The notes under the pieces were generated by a model. That model saw only the letters and a program-made list of their open reading frames with translations. It was not told the DNA's origin and did no database searches. The position numbers were made by a program, and so were the translations under genes. From NCBI GenBank assembly GCA_039033795.1, contig JBCCBY010000219.1, positions 1 through 5,262 of the forward strand: 5,262 nucleotides of DNA, written 5' to 3'. This stretch comes from Parvularcula sp039033795. GTDB taxonomy: Bacteria > Pseudomonadota > Alphaproteobacteria > Caulobacterales > Parvularculaceae. Numbering within the stretch: the stretch's first letter is position 1; each line of letters begins with the position of its first letter. This document shows positions 1 through 5,262 of the stretch, piece after piece.

Positions 1-2
1 AT

Positions 3-656
3 GTTGATCTGAAATTTGGTAAAAGCTCGCGTCAAGCAAAAATAATAGAGAGTATTGCCGATCCGCACAGAACATTTGGAGGTTTAAGCTTTGGTCCAGA
101 GCTCGACCAGAAAATGCGGGATGATATATACGCGTTAGCTCAGAGCTTTGCGTCTATCGTAAACGCTGTTAGGGCTGCGGAAGAAGATCACCGACCGACC
201 CAAGCATCGAGTTCGTCGAACAAAGTCTTCATAGTTCATGGTCATGATCATATTACTCGAGATTTAGTTGCATCGCATCTTCTCTCACTCGGACTGGAAC
301 CAGTTATACTTCAAGACCAAGCCAGTCGGGGGAGAACGATAGTTGAAAAATTCGAGATGTATGCGGATGTTGCTTTTGCGGTAATCCTTCTTACGGCTGA
401 CGATTTTGGTGGCGCGAACGCGGATGGAGAGGCACTGAAACGCGCCCGCCAAAACGTTGTTCTTGAGCTTGGCTATTTTTTTGGTCGATTGGGACGAGAG
501 AATGTCGCGTTGCTGCACGAAGATGCAGTCGAACTCCCATCCGATGTGTCCGGTATGGTCTACATCCCACTCGCGAATGATGCATGGAAGGACGCACTGG
601 GTGTGGAGCTTACAGCCGCAGGCCTCATCAAGGGAGCAACGCGCTCCGCGCCTTAA
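3..656 (+). CDS. TIR-like nucleotide-binding protein (CAP12/Pycsar effector type), 5' end outside the window
   Basis: The frame is open from base 3 to the TAA at 654-656. The first in-frame ATG (114) has no ribosome binding site and the frame continues upstream without a stop, so the gene is best read as partial, with its start before base 1. The TIR-like domain begins at codon 222 with KVFIVHGHDH, followed by the LGLEPVIL strand, the GRTIVEKFE helix, the FAVILLTADD strand, and RARQNVVLELGYFFGRLGR. It ends with a P-S-D-x-S-G segment typical of the family (PF10137 type). Domains of this kind occur in CBASS, Pycsar and TIR-STING effectors; several TIR relatives degrade NAD+ once activated by a nucleotide signal. 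The Glu of ELGYF (codon 465-467) is the probable catalytic residue by analogy with TIR-STING. The visible N-terminal part, about 70 residues, is not recognised and may hold an oligomerisation or sensing module. The first 400 bases are clearly AT-richer than the genes downstream, suggesting transfer. NADase activity is inferred; the fold assignment is strong. Confidence 0.85.
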   Translation, partial: VDLKFGKSSRQAKIIESIADPHRTFGGLSFGPELDQKMRDDIYALAQSFASIVNAVRAAEEDHRPTQASSSSNKVFIVHGHDHITRDLVASHLLSLGLEPVILQDQASRGRTIVEKFEMYADVAFAVILLTADDFGGANADGEALKRARQNVVLELGYFFGRLGRENVALLHEDAVELPSDVSGMVYIPLANDAWKDALGVELTAAGLIKGATRSAP

Positions 657-658
657 GC

Positions 659-701
659 AACCGTAGGGTGCATTGCGCTTCGCTTCATGCACCCTACGGT
701 T
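659..701. repeat. Perfect 15-bp palindromic repeat, possible terminator of the TIR-like gene
   Basis: The arm aaccgtagggtgcat (659-673) is matched exactly by atgcaccctacggtt (687-701), with a 13-base loop that itself contains gcg-ctt-cgc (675-683). The repeat starts two bases after the TAA of the TIR-like gene. The 'gtagggtgc...gcaccctac' core resembles a dispersed palindrome seen in many bacterial genomes (recalled, not searched). The stem is strong enough to end transcription or protect the 3' end of the mRNA, but only 'ttcttt' follows rather than a clean T-run, so intrinsic terminator activity is uncertain. Confidence 0.85.
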
Positions 702-787
702 CTTTGGGGGGACCAGCCTTCGGGCGGCATTTTGATAGATTTGCCTTTCTTCCATCGGTGCCAAGACGAATAGAGCCAATCATCCAT

Positions 788-915
788 CCGTCATCCCGGA
801 AAGCGCGGGAGCGCTAATCCGGGATCCAGGGCAGGATATTCGTTTGAGTGCTGATTGGCTTCTTTATGTTGGCCATGGGTCCCGGCTCACCGCTTCGCGG
901 TGTCCGGGATGACGG
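788..915. repeat. REPIN-like composite repeat, copy A
   Basis: The 128-bp element is bounded by a perfect 13-bp inverted repeat, ccgtcatcccgga (788-800) and tccgggatgacgg (903-915). Each end also folds on itself. The left hairpin is 793-825: an 8-bp stem atcccgga/tccgggat enclosing a 5-bp stem agcgc/gcgct with a GGGA loop. The right hairpin is 880-909: tcccgg/ccggga enclosing caccgc/gcggtg with a TTC loop. Two REP-like hairpins in inverted orientation forming a larger palindrome is the architecture called a REPIN, normally mobilised in trans by a RAYT transposase; no such transposase is present in the window. Long reading frames through this region are artefacts of the repeat. Confidence 0.8.
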
Positions 916-939
916 GCCTGGGGTTAGTCAAAGTGTGCC

Positions 940-960
940 TGCCACGGCTTGACCGTGGCA
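940..960. repeat. Short palindrome of a second repeat family
   Basis: Perfect 8-bp arms tgccacgg (940-947) and ccgtggca (953-960) surround the loop cttga. It starts 25 bases after the end of REPIN-like copy A. A decayed version, tgcctcggcttgagg (1191-1205), starts 26 bases after copy B. The two repeat types therefore appear to travel or persist together as one larger unit. Confidence 0.7.
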
Positions 961-993
961 TCCATCTCGAGATCTCTAGACACGGTGTTGGGC

Positions 994-1013
994 TCCACGG
1001 TCGTTGCCGTGGA
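994..1013. repeat. Short palindrome related to the tgccacgg family
   Basis: Arms tccacgg (994-1000) and ccgtgga (1007-1013) form a 7-bp stem with the loop tcgttg. It shares the ccacgg/ccgtgg core with the palindrome at 940-960, but its loop differs. The roughly 125 bases between the two REPIN-like copies hold these two palindromes and no credible gene. Confidence 0.6.
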
Positions 1014-1040
1014 CAGTGCGGCGTGCGTGGATTGTCCTCT

Positions 1041-1165
1041 CGTCATCCCGGAACGTGCGCGAGCGCTTATCTGGGACTCAAGGGCTGGGCGATCAACTTC
1101 CCACATGGAATGATTGGTCCCTATCGGCCATGGACCCCGGATCGCCTGCGGCGTCCGGGATGACG
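1041..1165. repeat. REPIN-like composite repeat, copy B
   Basis: This second copy is bounded by the perfect 12-bp inverted repeat cgtcatcccgga (1041-1052) and tccgggatgacg (1154-1165), and lies in the same orientation about 252 bases downstream of copy A. The left inner hairpin is worn: its outer stem tcccgga/tctggga (1046-1052 with 1070-1076) carries one G-T pair. The right inner hairpin is intact: cccgg/ccggg (1136-1140 with 1155-1159) enclosing cgcc/ggcg. Terminal arms are better conserved than the interior, as expected if the arms are the functional part. Confidence 0.78.
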
Positions 1166-1203
1166 GGGAAGGGGGCTCTAAGAGAGCGCTTGCCTCGGCT
1201 TGA

Positions 1204-1548
1204 GGAACTGGGCGTCACGCTCTGCGCTGCTGCAAACGCCCAAGGTTGAGCTTCTCCCCGCCCGACAAAGCCGCCCCTTGCGGCTCGTTCGACATCGTCG
1301 TCGATGGCATCACAACCTTCACCTTCAACGACACAGGCTCAACGACCAGCGGTGATAACATCGACCTTGGCGGTCTTACGGGGAAAGTCTTTGAGATCAT
1401 CCCGACCGACGCCGCTGTTCCGTCTGGGTTTGCGATCGGTTCGATCACCGTGAACGAAATGCCCGTGCCGGGCGCAGCGGTCCTTTTGCTTTCGGGTCTT
1501 GCCGGCCTTGGCTTGACGAGCAAACGCCGCCGCAAAGCCGTCTCATAA
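1204..1548 (+). pseudogene. 3' remnant of a PEP-CTERM/VPLPA-CTERM-type secreted protein gene
   Basis: An open frame begins after a TGA at 1201-1203 and ends with TAA at 1546-1548. The only start near the recognisable protein is a TTG at 1246 without a properly spaced ribosome binding site. From there 100 residues are encoded. The last third reads as a sorting tail: MPVPGAAVLLLSGLAGLGL (about residues 72-90) followed by the basic cluster S-K-R-R-R-K. PEP-CTERM-like tails of this form direct exported proteins to an exosortase/rhombosortase-type processing system. The segment before it (FDIVVDGITTFTFND ... LTGKVFEI) looks like the end of the extracellular beta-rich domain common in such proteins. 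The N-terminal signal peptide and most of the domain are missing, and the upstream DNA is repeat sequence. I infer a gene beheaded at about 1170-1260; a functional short protein is less likely because it could not be exported. Confidence 0.7.
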
Positions 1549-1670
1549 GCGCCTGCGTTGGCCATGGTTTGGGGGTGCGGCGCGCTTCATTGATCGCCGC
1601 ATCCTCTTGATGGCTGATGACTGCGCGATGCCGCCGTCGCCGTCCCTGAGATTGCGCATTGCGGCAGCTT

Positions 1671-1700
1671 TTGACACAAGTGGCTCTTTCGCTGGGTAAG
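1671..1700 (+). promoter_or_regulatory. Weak candidate promoter for the VOC gene
   Basis: A perfect -35 hexamer TTGACA lies at 1671-1676. After 18 bases comes ggtaag (1695-1700), a poor match to TATAAT. Transcription from here would give a leader of about 120 bases before the VOC start. The -35 match alone could be chance. Confidence 0.22.
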
Positions 1701-1817
1701 GACGATCGCAGGTTTCTTGAAGCTGGGAAGGTGCAGGCGATTGTTGTTTTCTTCACCACACCAGCGATGATCCTTGTCGGCTCTCACCGACTCCCTTAGC
1801 CTTTTCACAAACATGTG

Positions 1818-1823
1818 AGGAGG
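1818..1823 (+). promoter_or_regulatory. Strong ribosome binding site that fixes the VOC start
   Basis: AGGAGG lies six bases before the ATG at 1830. An in-frame GTG at 1815 would sit upstream of this site and lacks one of its own, so the ATG at 1830 is the better start. Confidence 0.85.
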
Positions 1824-1829
1824 CAGCGC

Positions 1830-2243
1830 ATGTCAGCGATCGTTCACTTGGCGATACCAGCTGGTGATCTCGCCAAAACTGTTCAGTTTTACGTCGACGT
1901 CTTTGGTTGCTCATTGGGGAACAAAGAAGATGGCCGCTGGCAGGACGTGAATTTCTGGGGCAATGAGCTGACCTTGCATCAGAGTGCAGAAAAGCTGCCA
2001 AGCGTTCGCCACGATGTCGATATGGGGGATGTTTTGGTCCCGCATTTCGGGGTTCATCTGACCCAAGAAGATTTCGATGCCCTCAAGAGCCGTATCGCAT
2101 CAGCAGGCCTTGACTACATTGATCCGCCTTATCGGCGATTCCGAGACGACAAGTATGAACAGGAAACGTTTTTCATCAGTGACCCGAACAACAACGTTCT
2201 GGAGATCAAAACGATGAAAAATCCTGAGGTGCTTTGGCCTTAG
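1830..2243 (+). CDS. VOC-family (glyoxalase / extradiol dioxygenase-like) protein
   Basis: The 137-residue protein has the vicinal oxygen chelate fold in its usual short, two-half form. It opens with IVHLAIPAGDL and TVQFYVDVFGC, the first beta-alpha-beta module. The second half begins at VPHFGVHL and ends with SDPNNNVLEIK. The expected metal ligands are visible: His6, His72 and Glu125. His50 (LTLHQS) is another histidine near the likely active site. The overall pattern, including PHFGV followed by an RF-x-x-D segment, resembles proteins annotated as predicted dioxygenases of the extradiol family (COG3565 type). The substrate cannot be told; relatives include lyases, dioxygenases, and antibiotic-binding or antibiotic-modifying proteins. 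No signal peptide is present, so it should be cytoplasmic. It stands alone: repeats and a gene remnant lie upstream, and the BLUF gene converges on it with 43 bases between stop codons and no clear hairpin terminator in that gap. Confidence 0.87.
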   Translation: MSAIVHLAIPAGDLAKTVQFYVDVFGCSLGNKEDGRWQDVNFWGNELTLHQSAEKLPSVRHDVDMGDVLVPHFGVHLTQEDFDALKSRIASAGLDYIDPPYRRFRDDKYEQETFFISDPNNNVLEIKTMKNPEVLWP

Positions 2244-2286
2244 GTCGGCCCGCAGAATCGCTCGGAAAAAGACGTAGCACCAGGCT

Positions 2287-2736
2287 CTAGGCGTTCATCT
2301 GCTGCTCAGCCAGGACCGAACGCGGCAGCTCAGCCCAGCGTTCAAAAAAGGCATCAAGGAGTGTCTCCATCTCCGGCTCACCGGACTCGCGGAACCGAAG
2401 GGCCGCGTTGGCGATGGAGGTGAAGCCCATGATGTCGTCTTCCCTGGCCAAACGTTCATAGCCCATCGACCAGTCGGGGAAAAGACGATTGGTCGTTTCA
2501 ATATCCACCAGCGTGATGATTCCGCTGTGTTTTTGCGATGCGCGAACGCGCTTCATCACTTGATCAATGGCGCTTTGATCGCCTTCCAACACCTGGAGGA
2601 ATTTGTGGCTGTGGGCGATGAGCATGCCGGTGACACCAATGGTCGTGTTCACCGCACGCGAACCAACCAGGATCTTGTCCAGCATGGCCTGATCGGGTTG
2701 TCGGCATGCGGTGCTGATATAGATAAGGCGGCGCAT
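2287..2736 (-). CDS. Short BLUF-domain blue-light sensor
   Basis: The 149-residue protein carries an N-terminal BLUF domain (about residues 2-95), which binds FAD and shifts its hydrogen-bond network on blue light. All key residues are present at a constant offset of 15 from AppA: Tyr6 (AppA Tyr21), Asn30 (Asn45), Gln48 (Gln63) in FLQVLEG, Trp89 (Trp104) and Met91 (Met106) in FPDWSMGY. Photochemistry should therefore be intact. The remaining 55 residues look helical (MGFTSIANAALRF, METLLDAFFERWAEL), like the C-terminal cap of stand-alone BLUF proteins such as PixD and BlrB. No output enzyme domain is fused, so it probably signals through a protein partner not identifiable here. Three in-frame ATGs cluster at 2748, 2739 and 2736; the last is preferred because GGAGG sits five bases before it and the domain begins there. 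It is divergent from the aminopeptidase gene. Confidence 0.93.
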   Translation of the reverse strand: MRRLIYISTACRQPDQAMLDKILVGSRAVNTTIGVTGMLIAHSHKFLQVLEGDQSAIDQVMKRVRASQKHSGIITLVDIETTNRLFPDWSMGYERLAREDDIMGFTSIANAALRFRESGEPEMETLLDAFFERWAELPRSVLAEQQMNA

Positions 2737-2888
2737 CATTGCCTCCATAAAACCAGCGGACGATAGAGCTATTCCCTCAACGATCCGTTACTTTATATTG
2801 GTTCTTCTTGGCGTGGTTGATTCCCAATCATGTTGACCGCGTTCCCAAAGACGGGTTCTTCTGGGCAAACGTGTCGGGGATGGATGTG
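2737..2888. promoter_or_regulatory. Shared upstream region of the divergent BLUF and aminopeptidase genes
   Basis: About 150 bases separate the two preferred starts, so promoters for both genes must lie here or overlap the genes. An AT-rich patch with TATATT at 2794-2799 on the plus strand, readable as TATAAA on the minus strand, is a possible -10 element for either direction. I find no good -35 hexamer at the right distance on either strand, and no clear operator palindrome. Confidence 0.35.
2742..2746 (-). promoter_or_regulatory. Ribosome binding site of the BLUF gene
   Basis: Read on the minus strand, GGAGG lies five bases before the ATG at 2736-2734, two bases before the ATG at 2739, and inside the codons that follow the ATG at 2748. 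This spacing favours the start at 2736. Confidence 0.65.
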
Positions 2889-4562
2889 ATGACAACAAAG
2901 CGATGGCAATCACTTGCGCTCGTGGCCATGGCAGCTTGTGCGAGTACGGAAGGTCAGCAAGATGCTCTGCATCCGGAAACGTTACAGTCCGGGGGTGCAC
3001 GGACGCCGCTTCAGCAGCGCTATGATGTTCTTCACTATGAGCTGGAGCTGGAGGTCGATCCCAATTTGGAGCGGATCGATGGAACCATGGCGATCCGTCT
3101 CAAGGCTATCGCGCCACTCCAAAGGGTTGAGCTAGACCTTGATCCTCGGTTTGATCTCGGTACGGCGCAGCAGGGCATACAGGCGATTGATGTCGAGCGC
3201 GATGAGGACAAGGTCAGGCTGTTGCTCAAGCAACCTTTGGCTCAAGGTGATGTCACAACAGTCTCGCTGTCCTATGGCGGTGAGCCTTATGAGGCCGAAA
3301 ACCCCCCTTGGGATGGCGGCTTTGTGTGGGAACGAACGAAAAACAACGAGCCTTGGTTGGCAACAGCAGTCCAAGGTCGGGGCTGCGATCTCTGGTGGCC
3401 GTGTAAGGATTATTACGGCGACAAGCCGGACGAGGGCATCGACTTCATTGTCACGGTCCCACAACCCCTTGTGGTGGCCATGAACGGTGTCCTTATTGAT
3501 CAAACGACAACGGCCGGCCTGACAACATATCACTGGCGATCGCCATCGCCGCATACAGGTTACGCCATCGCCCTGAACGCGGGTCCTTTCACGCTGATAA
3601 ATGATACATTTGAAAGCCGTAACGGGTCATCTTTACCGATAGCGTTCTATGCATTGCCGGAAAATTCTAAAAAAGCTCGCATGCTGATTGAAACCGATGC
3701 AAAGCCGCATCTTCGTTTTTTTGAAGACCTCGTTGGCCCCTATCCTTGGCGCGAGGAAAAAGTTGGCTTTGTTGAGACGCCGCATTTGGGCATGGAGCAT
3801 CAAACGATCAATGCTTATGGGCAGGGCTACAAACCCAATGTCTACGGATTTGATTGGCTTATGCACCATGAACTTGCTCATGAGTGGTTCGGTAATGCCA
3901 TGACCCATGCCCGGCCGGAGGATATGTGGCTACACGAAGGATATGCGCTTTACATGCAGCCTCTCTACACGAGGGCAACACGGGGGGAAGCGGCATTTCG
4001 TCAGCATATGGAAGAAACCTATCGGCAGATTGAGAACATCGATCCTGTTGTCGTTCCCGGTGCACCTCACATCGATGCTGCAATCAGCAACTCGGATGTC
4101 TATTATAAGGGAGCATGGACGCTCCATACGCTGCGATGGTTGGTTGGAGAGGATGCCTTTTGGCGCGCAACCCGCCGGTTGGTTTATGGCACGGCCACGC
4201 CTTGGCAGGGTTTTGGTCCGTGGCCAGGCTATCGATCGACGGCTGACTTTACTGCTATTTTGTCGGAGGAGGCCGGACAAGACCTATCCGGGATCATCGG
4301 CGCTTACCTTTACCTTGCTGACCTTCCATCGCAGTTGATCGAGCGACGTGACGACGAGCTGCGTTTGTCGTGGGAAAACACCGGACCTTACGCATTTCAT
4401 CTGCCTGTTCCCATCGCGGTCACCGGCCGTTTGGTGATCGTTTCCATGGAGGGGGGTGAAGGACGGCTTAAGGTCGGCAAGGATGCCAACGTCGTGATTG
4501 ACCCCGAAGCGCAGATCCTGCGCCGGCGTTCTGCCGATAAGTCTATAGATTACAGAAGCTAA
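2889..4562 (+). CDS. M1-family zinc aminopeptidase, predicted lipoprotein
   Basis: The 557-residue protein is a gluzincin metallopeptidase that should remove N-terminal residues from peptides. The zinc site is complete: HELAHEW with His327, Glu328 (catalytic) and His331, and the third ligand Glu350 in WLHEGYALY, giving the HExxH-x18-E spacing. The exopeptidase motif, usually GAMEN, reads G-M-E-H-Q at 301-305. Tyr405 in YYKGA matches the transition-state tyrosine of the family. The N-terminal beta domain includes QGRGCDLWWPCKD, typical of M1 enzymes. The C-terminus is a short beta-rich region without the long helical domain of aminopeptidase N, so this is one of the compact members. The N-terminus TTKRWQSLALVAMAAC fits a short lipoprotein signal, with Cys17 as the probable lipidated residue, which would anchor the enzyme on the periplasmic side. 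I chose the ATG at 2889, with GGGGA at 2876-2880 eight bases before it; the ATG at 2880 is possible. A TTG at 2808 would bury the signal sequence 27 residues in and is unlikely. Probable role: scavenging or turnover of peptides in the envelope. Confidence 0.93.
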   Translation: MTTKRWQSLALVAMAACASTEGQQDALHPETLQSGGARTPLQQRYDVLHYELELEVDPNLERIDGTMAIRLKAIAPLQRVELDLDPRFDLGTAQQGIQAIDVERDEDKVRLLLKQPLAQGDVTTVSLSYGGEPYEAENPPWDGGFVWERTKNNEPWLATAVQGRGCDLWWPCKDYYGDKPDEGIDFIVTVPQPLVVAMNGVLIDQTTTAGLTTYHWRSPSPHTGYAIALNAGPFTLINDTFESRNGSSLPIAFYALPENSKKARMLIETDAKPHLRFFEDLVGPYPWREEKVGFVETPHLGMEHQTINAYGQGYKPNVYGFDWLMHHELAHEWFGNAMTHARPEDMWLHEGYALYMQPLYTRATRGEAAFRQHMEETYRQIENIDPVVVPGAPHIDAAISNSDVYYKGAWTLHTLRWLVGEDAFWRATRRLVYGTATPWQGFGPWPGYRSTADFTAILSEEAGQDLSGIIGAYLYLADLPSQLIERRDDELRLSWENTGPYAFHLPVPIAVTGRLVIVSMEGGEGRLKVGKDANVVIDPEAQILRRRSADKSIDYRS

Positions 4563-4687
4563 GCACTTTTTCGAACAAGCCCTTGGTGTTCTATCGCGGG
4601 TCGTTTACCTTCATCACAAGGTGTCTTCTTGAGGCGCGTTGGTGATCCCTCGTGATGGGCCCCAACGAAGCCGGGGTCAGGTGGGTC

Positions 4688-5262
4688 ATGGACAACATCG
4701 ACGATGAATTTTTTGATGAAACCGACGGCGACTTCGATGAAGGTGCCCATGTTGAGCGTGAGCGTATCCAAAACGCGGTGGCTGAACTCTATGAGTACAT
4801 CGCCCGGGCCACCTGGGACAATTATGACTCCCGGTACTTCCAAGACCTGATCGATGATGCGCGCGATGAAATCAAAGACCGCAACTTCTCCTTCGTCGAC
4901 CAAGGCAACGGTCTTTTGACAATTGAGCGCCGGATCTTTGTGACGCTGTTCACGGGTATCCCTGTGTGGCTCTCGATTGCCGGCGGTGCCCTGACCCTCG
5001 TTTTGGCTTGGATTGTTGTCTACGGTGGTTGGAGCTCACCCGCCGAATCGGACATGTCGGCGTTCTTGGTCTCGTTATCAGAGCCGAACGTATCCGCCGA
5101 CAATGTTCTGAAGAAGATGTCGGTGATGGTCGGTGCCTCTGGCGCCGTCGCGGTGTTGATGATGGCGGCGGGGGTGGCTGTCCGTCGTGGCGCGCTTGCT
5201 TCGCCAGGGGGAGTCGTCGCCGAGGTAGTCGACGCCCCCGGCTTGGCCACCAGCGTAGAGGC
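4688..5262 (+). CDS. Unrecognised acidic membrane protein, 3' end outside the window
   Basis: A frame opens at ATG 4688 and runs to the right edge without a stop, giving at least 191 residues. I do not recognise the family. The N-terminus is strikingly acidic: 10 of the first 19 residues are Asp or Glu. Residues 20-65 look helical and charged (VERERIQNAVAELYEYIARA, then LIDDARDEIKDR). A hydrophobic segment at about 84-112 (IPVWLSIAGGALTLVLAWIVV) should cross the membrane, and a second at about 145-165 (VMVGASGAVAVLMMAAGVAV) is followed by Arg-Arg. With two crossings, both the acidic N-terminus and the region after residue 166 would be cytoplasmic. The start has AGGTGG at 4679-4684, three bases before the ATG, which is tight; an in-frame ATG at 4655 would add 11 residues and has no better site. 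It lies 125 bases after the aminopeptidase on the same strand, and no terminator is evident between them, so co-transcription is possible. The regular codon pattern across 575 bases supports a real gene. Confidence 0.75.
   Translation, partial: MDNIDDEFFDETDGDFDEGAHVERERIQNAVAELYEYIARATWDNYDSRYFQDLIDDARDEIKDRNFSFVDQGNGLLTIERRIFVTLFTGIPVWLSIAGGALTLVLAWIVVYGGWSSPAESDMSAFLVSLSEPNVSADNVLKKMSVMVGASGAVAVLMMAAGVAVRRGALASPGGVVAEVVDAPGLATSVE

Larger units (their letters stand above)
1549..1829. other. Non-coding stretch upstream of the VOC gene
   Basis: I see no convincing gene here. Minus-strand open frames cross it but lack ribosome binding sites, have arginine- and serine-rich low-quality translations, and overlap the flanking genes. 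The region probably carries the promoter and leader of the VOC gene, plus decayed sequence after the PEP-CTERM remnant. Confidence 0.5.

Noticed and set aside
114..116. ATG as the start of the TIR-like gene
   Set aside because: No ribosome binding site, and the frame stays open through to base 3, so the protein most likely begins outside the window.
285..779. Minus-strand reading frame of 164 codons opposite the TIR-like gene
   Set aside because: It is antisense to the well-supported TIR-like domain and crosses the palindrome at 659-701; its translation is rich in Cys and Arg with no recognisable motif.
855..1163. Plus-strand reading frame of 102 codons
   Set aside because: It runs through the REPIN-like repeats; the translation has no domain character and no ribosome binding site precedes it.
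788..1165. CRISPR array
   Set aside because: Only two copies, about 252 bases apart, with long internal palindromes and no short regular spacers; no cas genes nearby.
1445..1814. Two minus-strand frames in the gap before the VOC gene
   Set aside because: No ribosome binding sites, low-complexity basic translations, and overlap with the PEP-CTERM remnant.
2244..2286. Bidirectional terminator between the convergent VOC and BLUF genes
   Set aside because: No convincing inverted repeat with flanking A/T runs was found in the 43-base gap.
2808..2888. In-frame upstream extension of the aminopeptidase from a TTG
   Set aside because: It would place 27 residues before a good lipoprotein signal sequence; ATG 2889 (or 2880) fits far better.
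4563..4572. T-run after the aminopeptidase stop as an intrinsic terminator
   Set aside because: There is no stable hairpin immediately before the T-run.

Overview
The window looks like an accessory or loosely packed stretch of a proteobacterial chromosome, most likely an alphaproteobacterium. This rests on mirror-image repeats of the 'cgtcatcccgga ... tccgggatgacg' type, a sorting tail resembling PEP-CTERM/VPLPA-CTERM, and moderately GC-rich coding DNA. The taxonomic guess is an inference from repeat style and gene types, not from a marker gene.

Left end (1-701): the 3' part of a gene for a TIR-like nucleotide-binding protein of the CAP12/Pycsar-effector type. Its reading frame is open to the left edge, so its real start and any partner genes lie outside the window. 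It is more AT-rich than the rest, especially its first 400 bases, which fits a horizontally acquired defence gene. A perfect 15-bp palindrome begins two bases after its stop codon.

Repeat field (788-1205): two REPIN-like elements, 788-915 and 1041-1165. Each is bounded by 12-13 bp perfect inverted repeats and each contains two smaller nested hairpins. A second palindrome family (tgccacgg/ccgtggca) follows the first copy, and a decayed half of it follows the second at almost the same distance. The repeat field ends next to the headless 3' end of a PEP-CTERM-like gene (1204-1548), which has a sorting tail but no signal peptide or credible start.

Centre and right (1549-5262): ordinary-looking genes. 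A VOC-fold (glyoxalase/extradiol dioxygenase-like) protein at 1830-2243 is convergent with a short BLUF blue-light sensor at 2287-2736 on the minus strand. The BLUF gene is divergent from a predicted M1-family zinc aminopeptidase lipoprotein at 2889-4562. A fourth gene begins at about 4688 and runs off the right edge; it encodes an unrecognised protein with a very acidic N-terminus and two predicted membrane segments.

No single operon joins these genes. The BLUF and aminopeptidase genes share an upstream region of about 150 bp and could be co-regulated, but nothing in the sequence proves it. The most system-like element is the TIR effector at the left edge, whose partners, if any, would be upstream of base 1.
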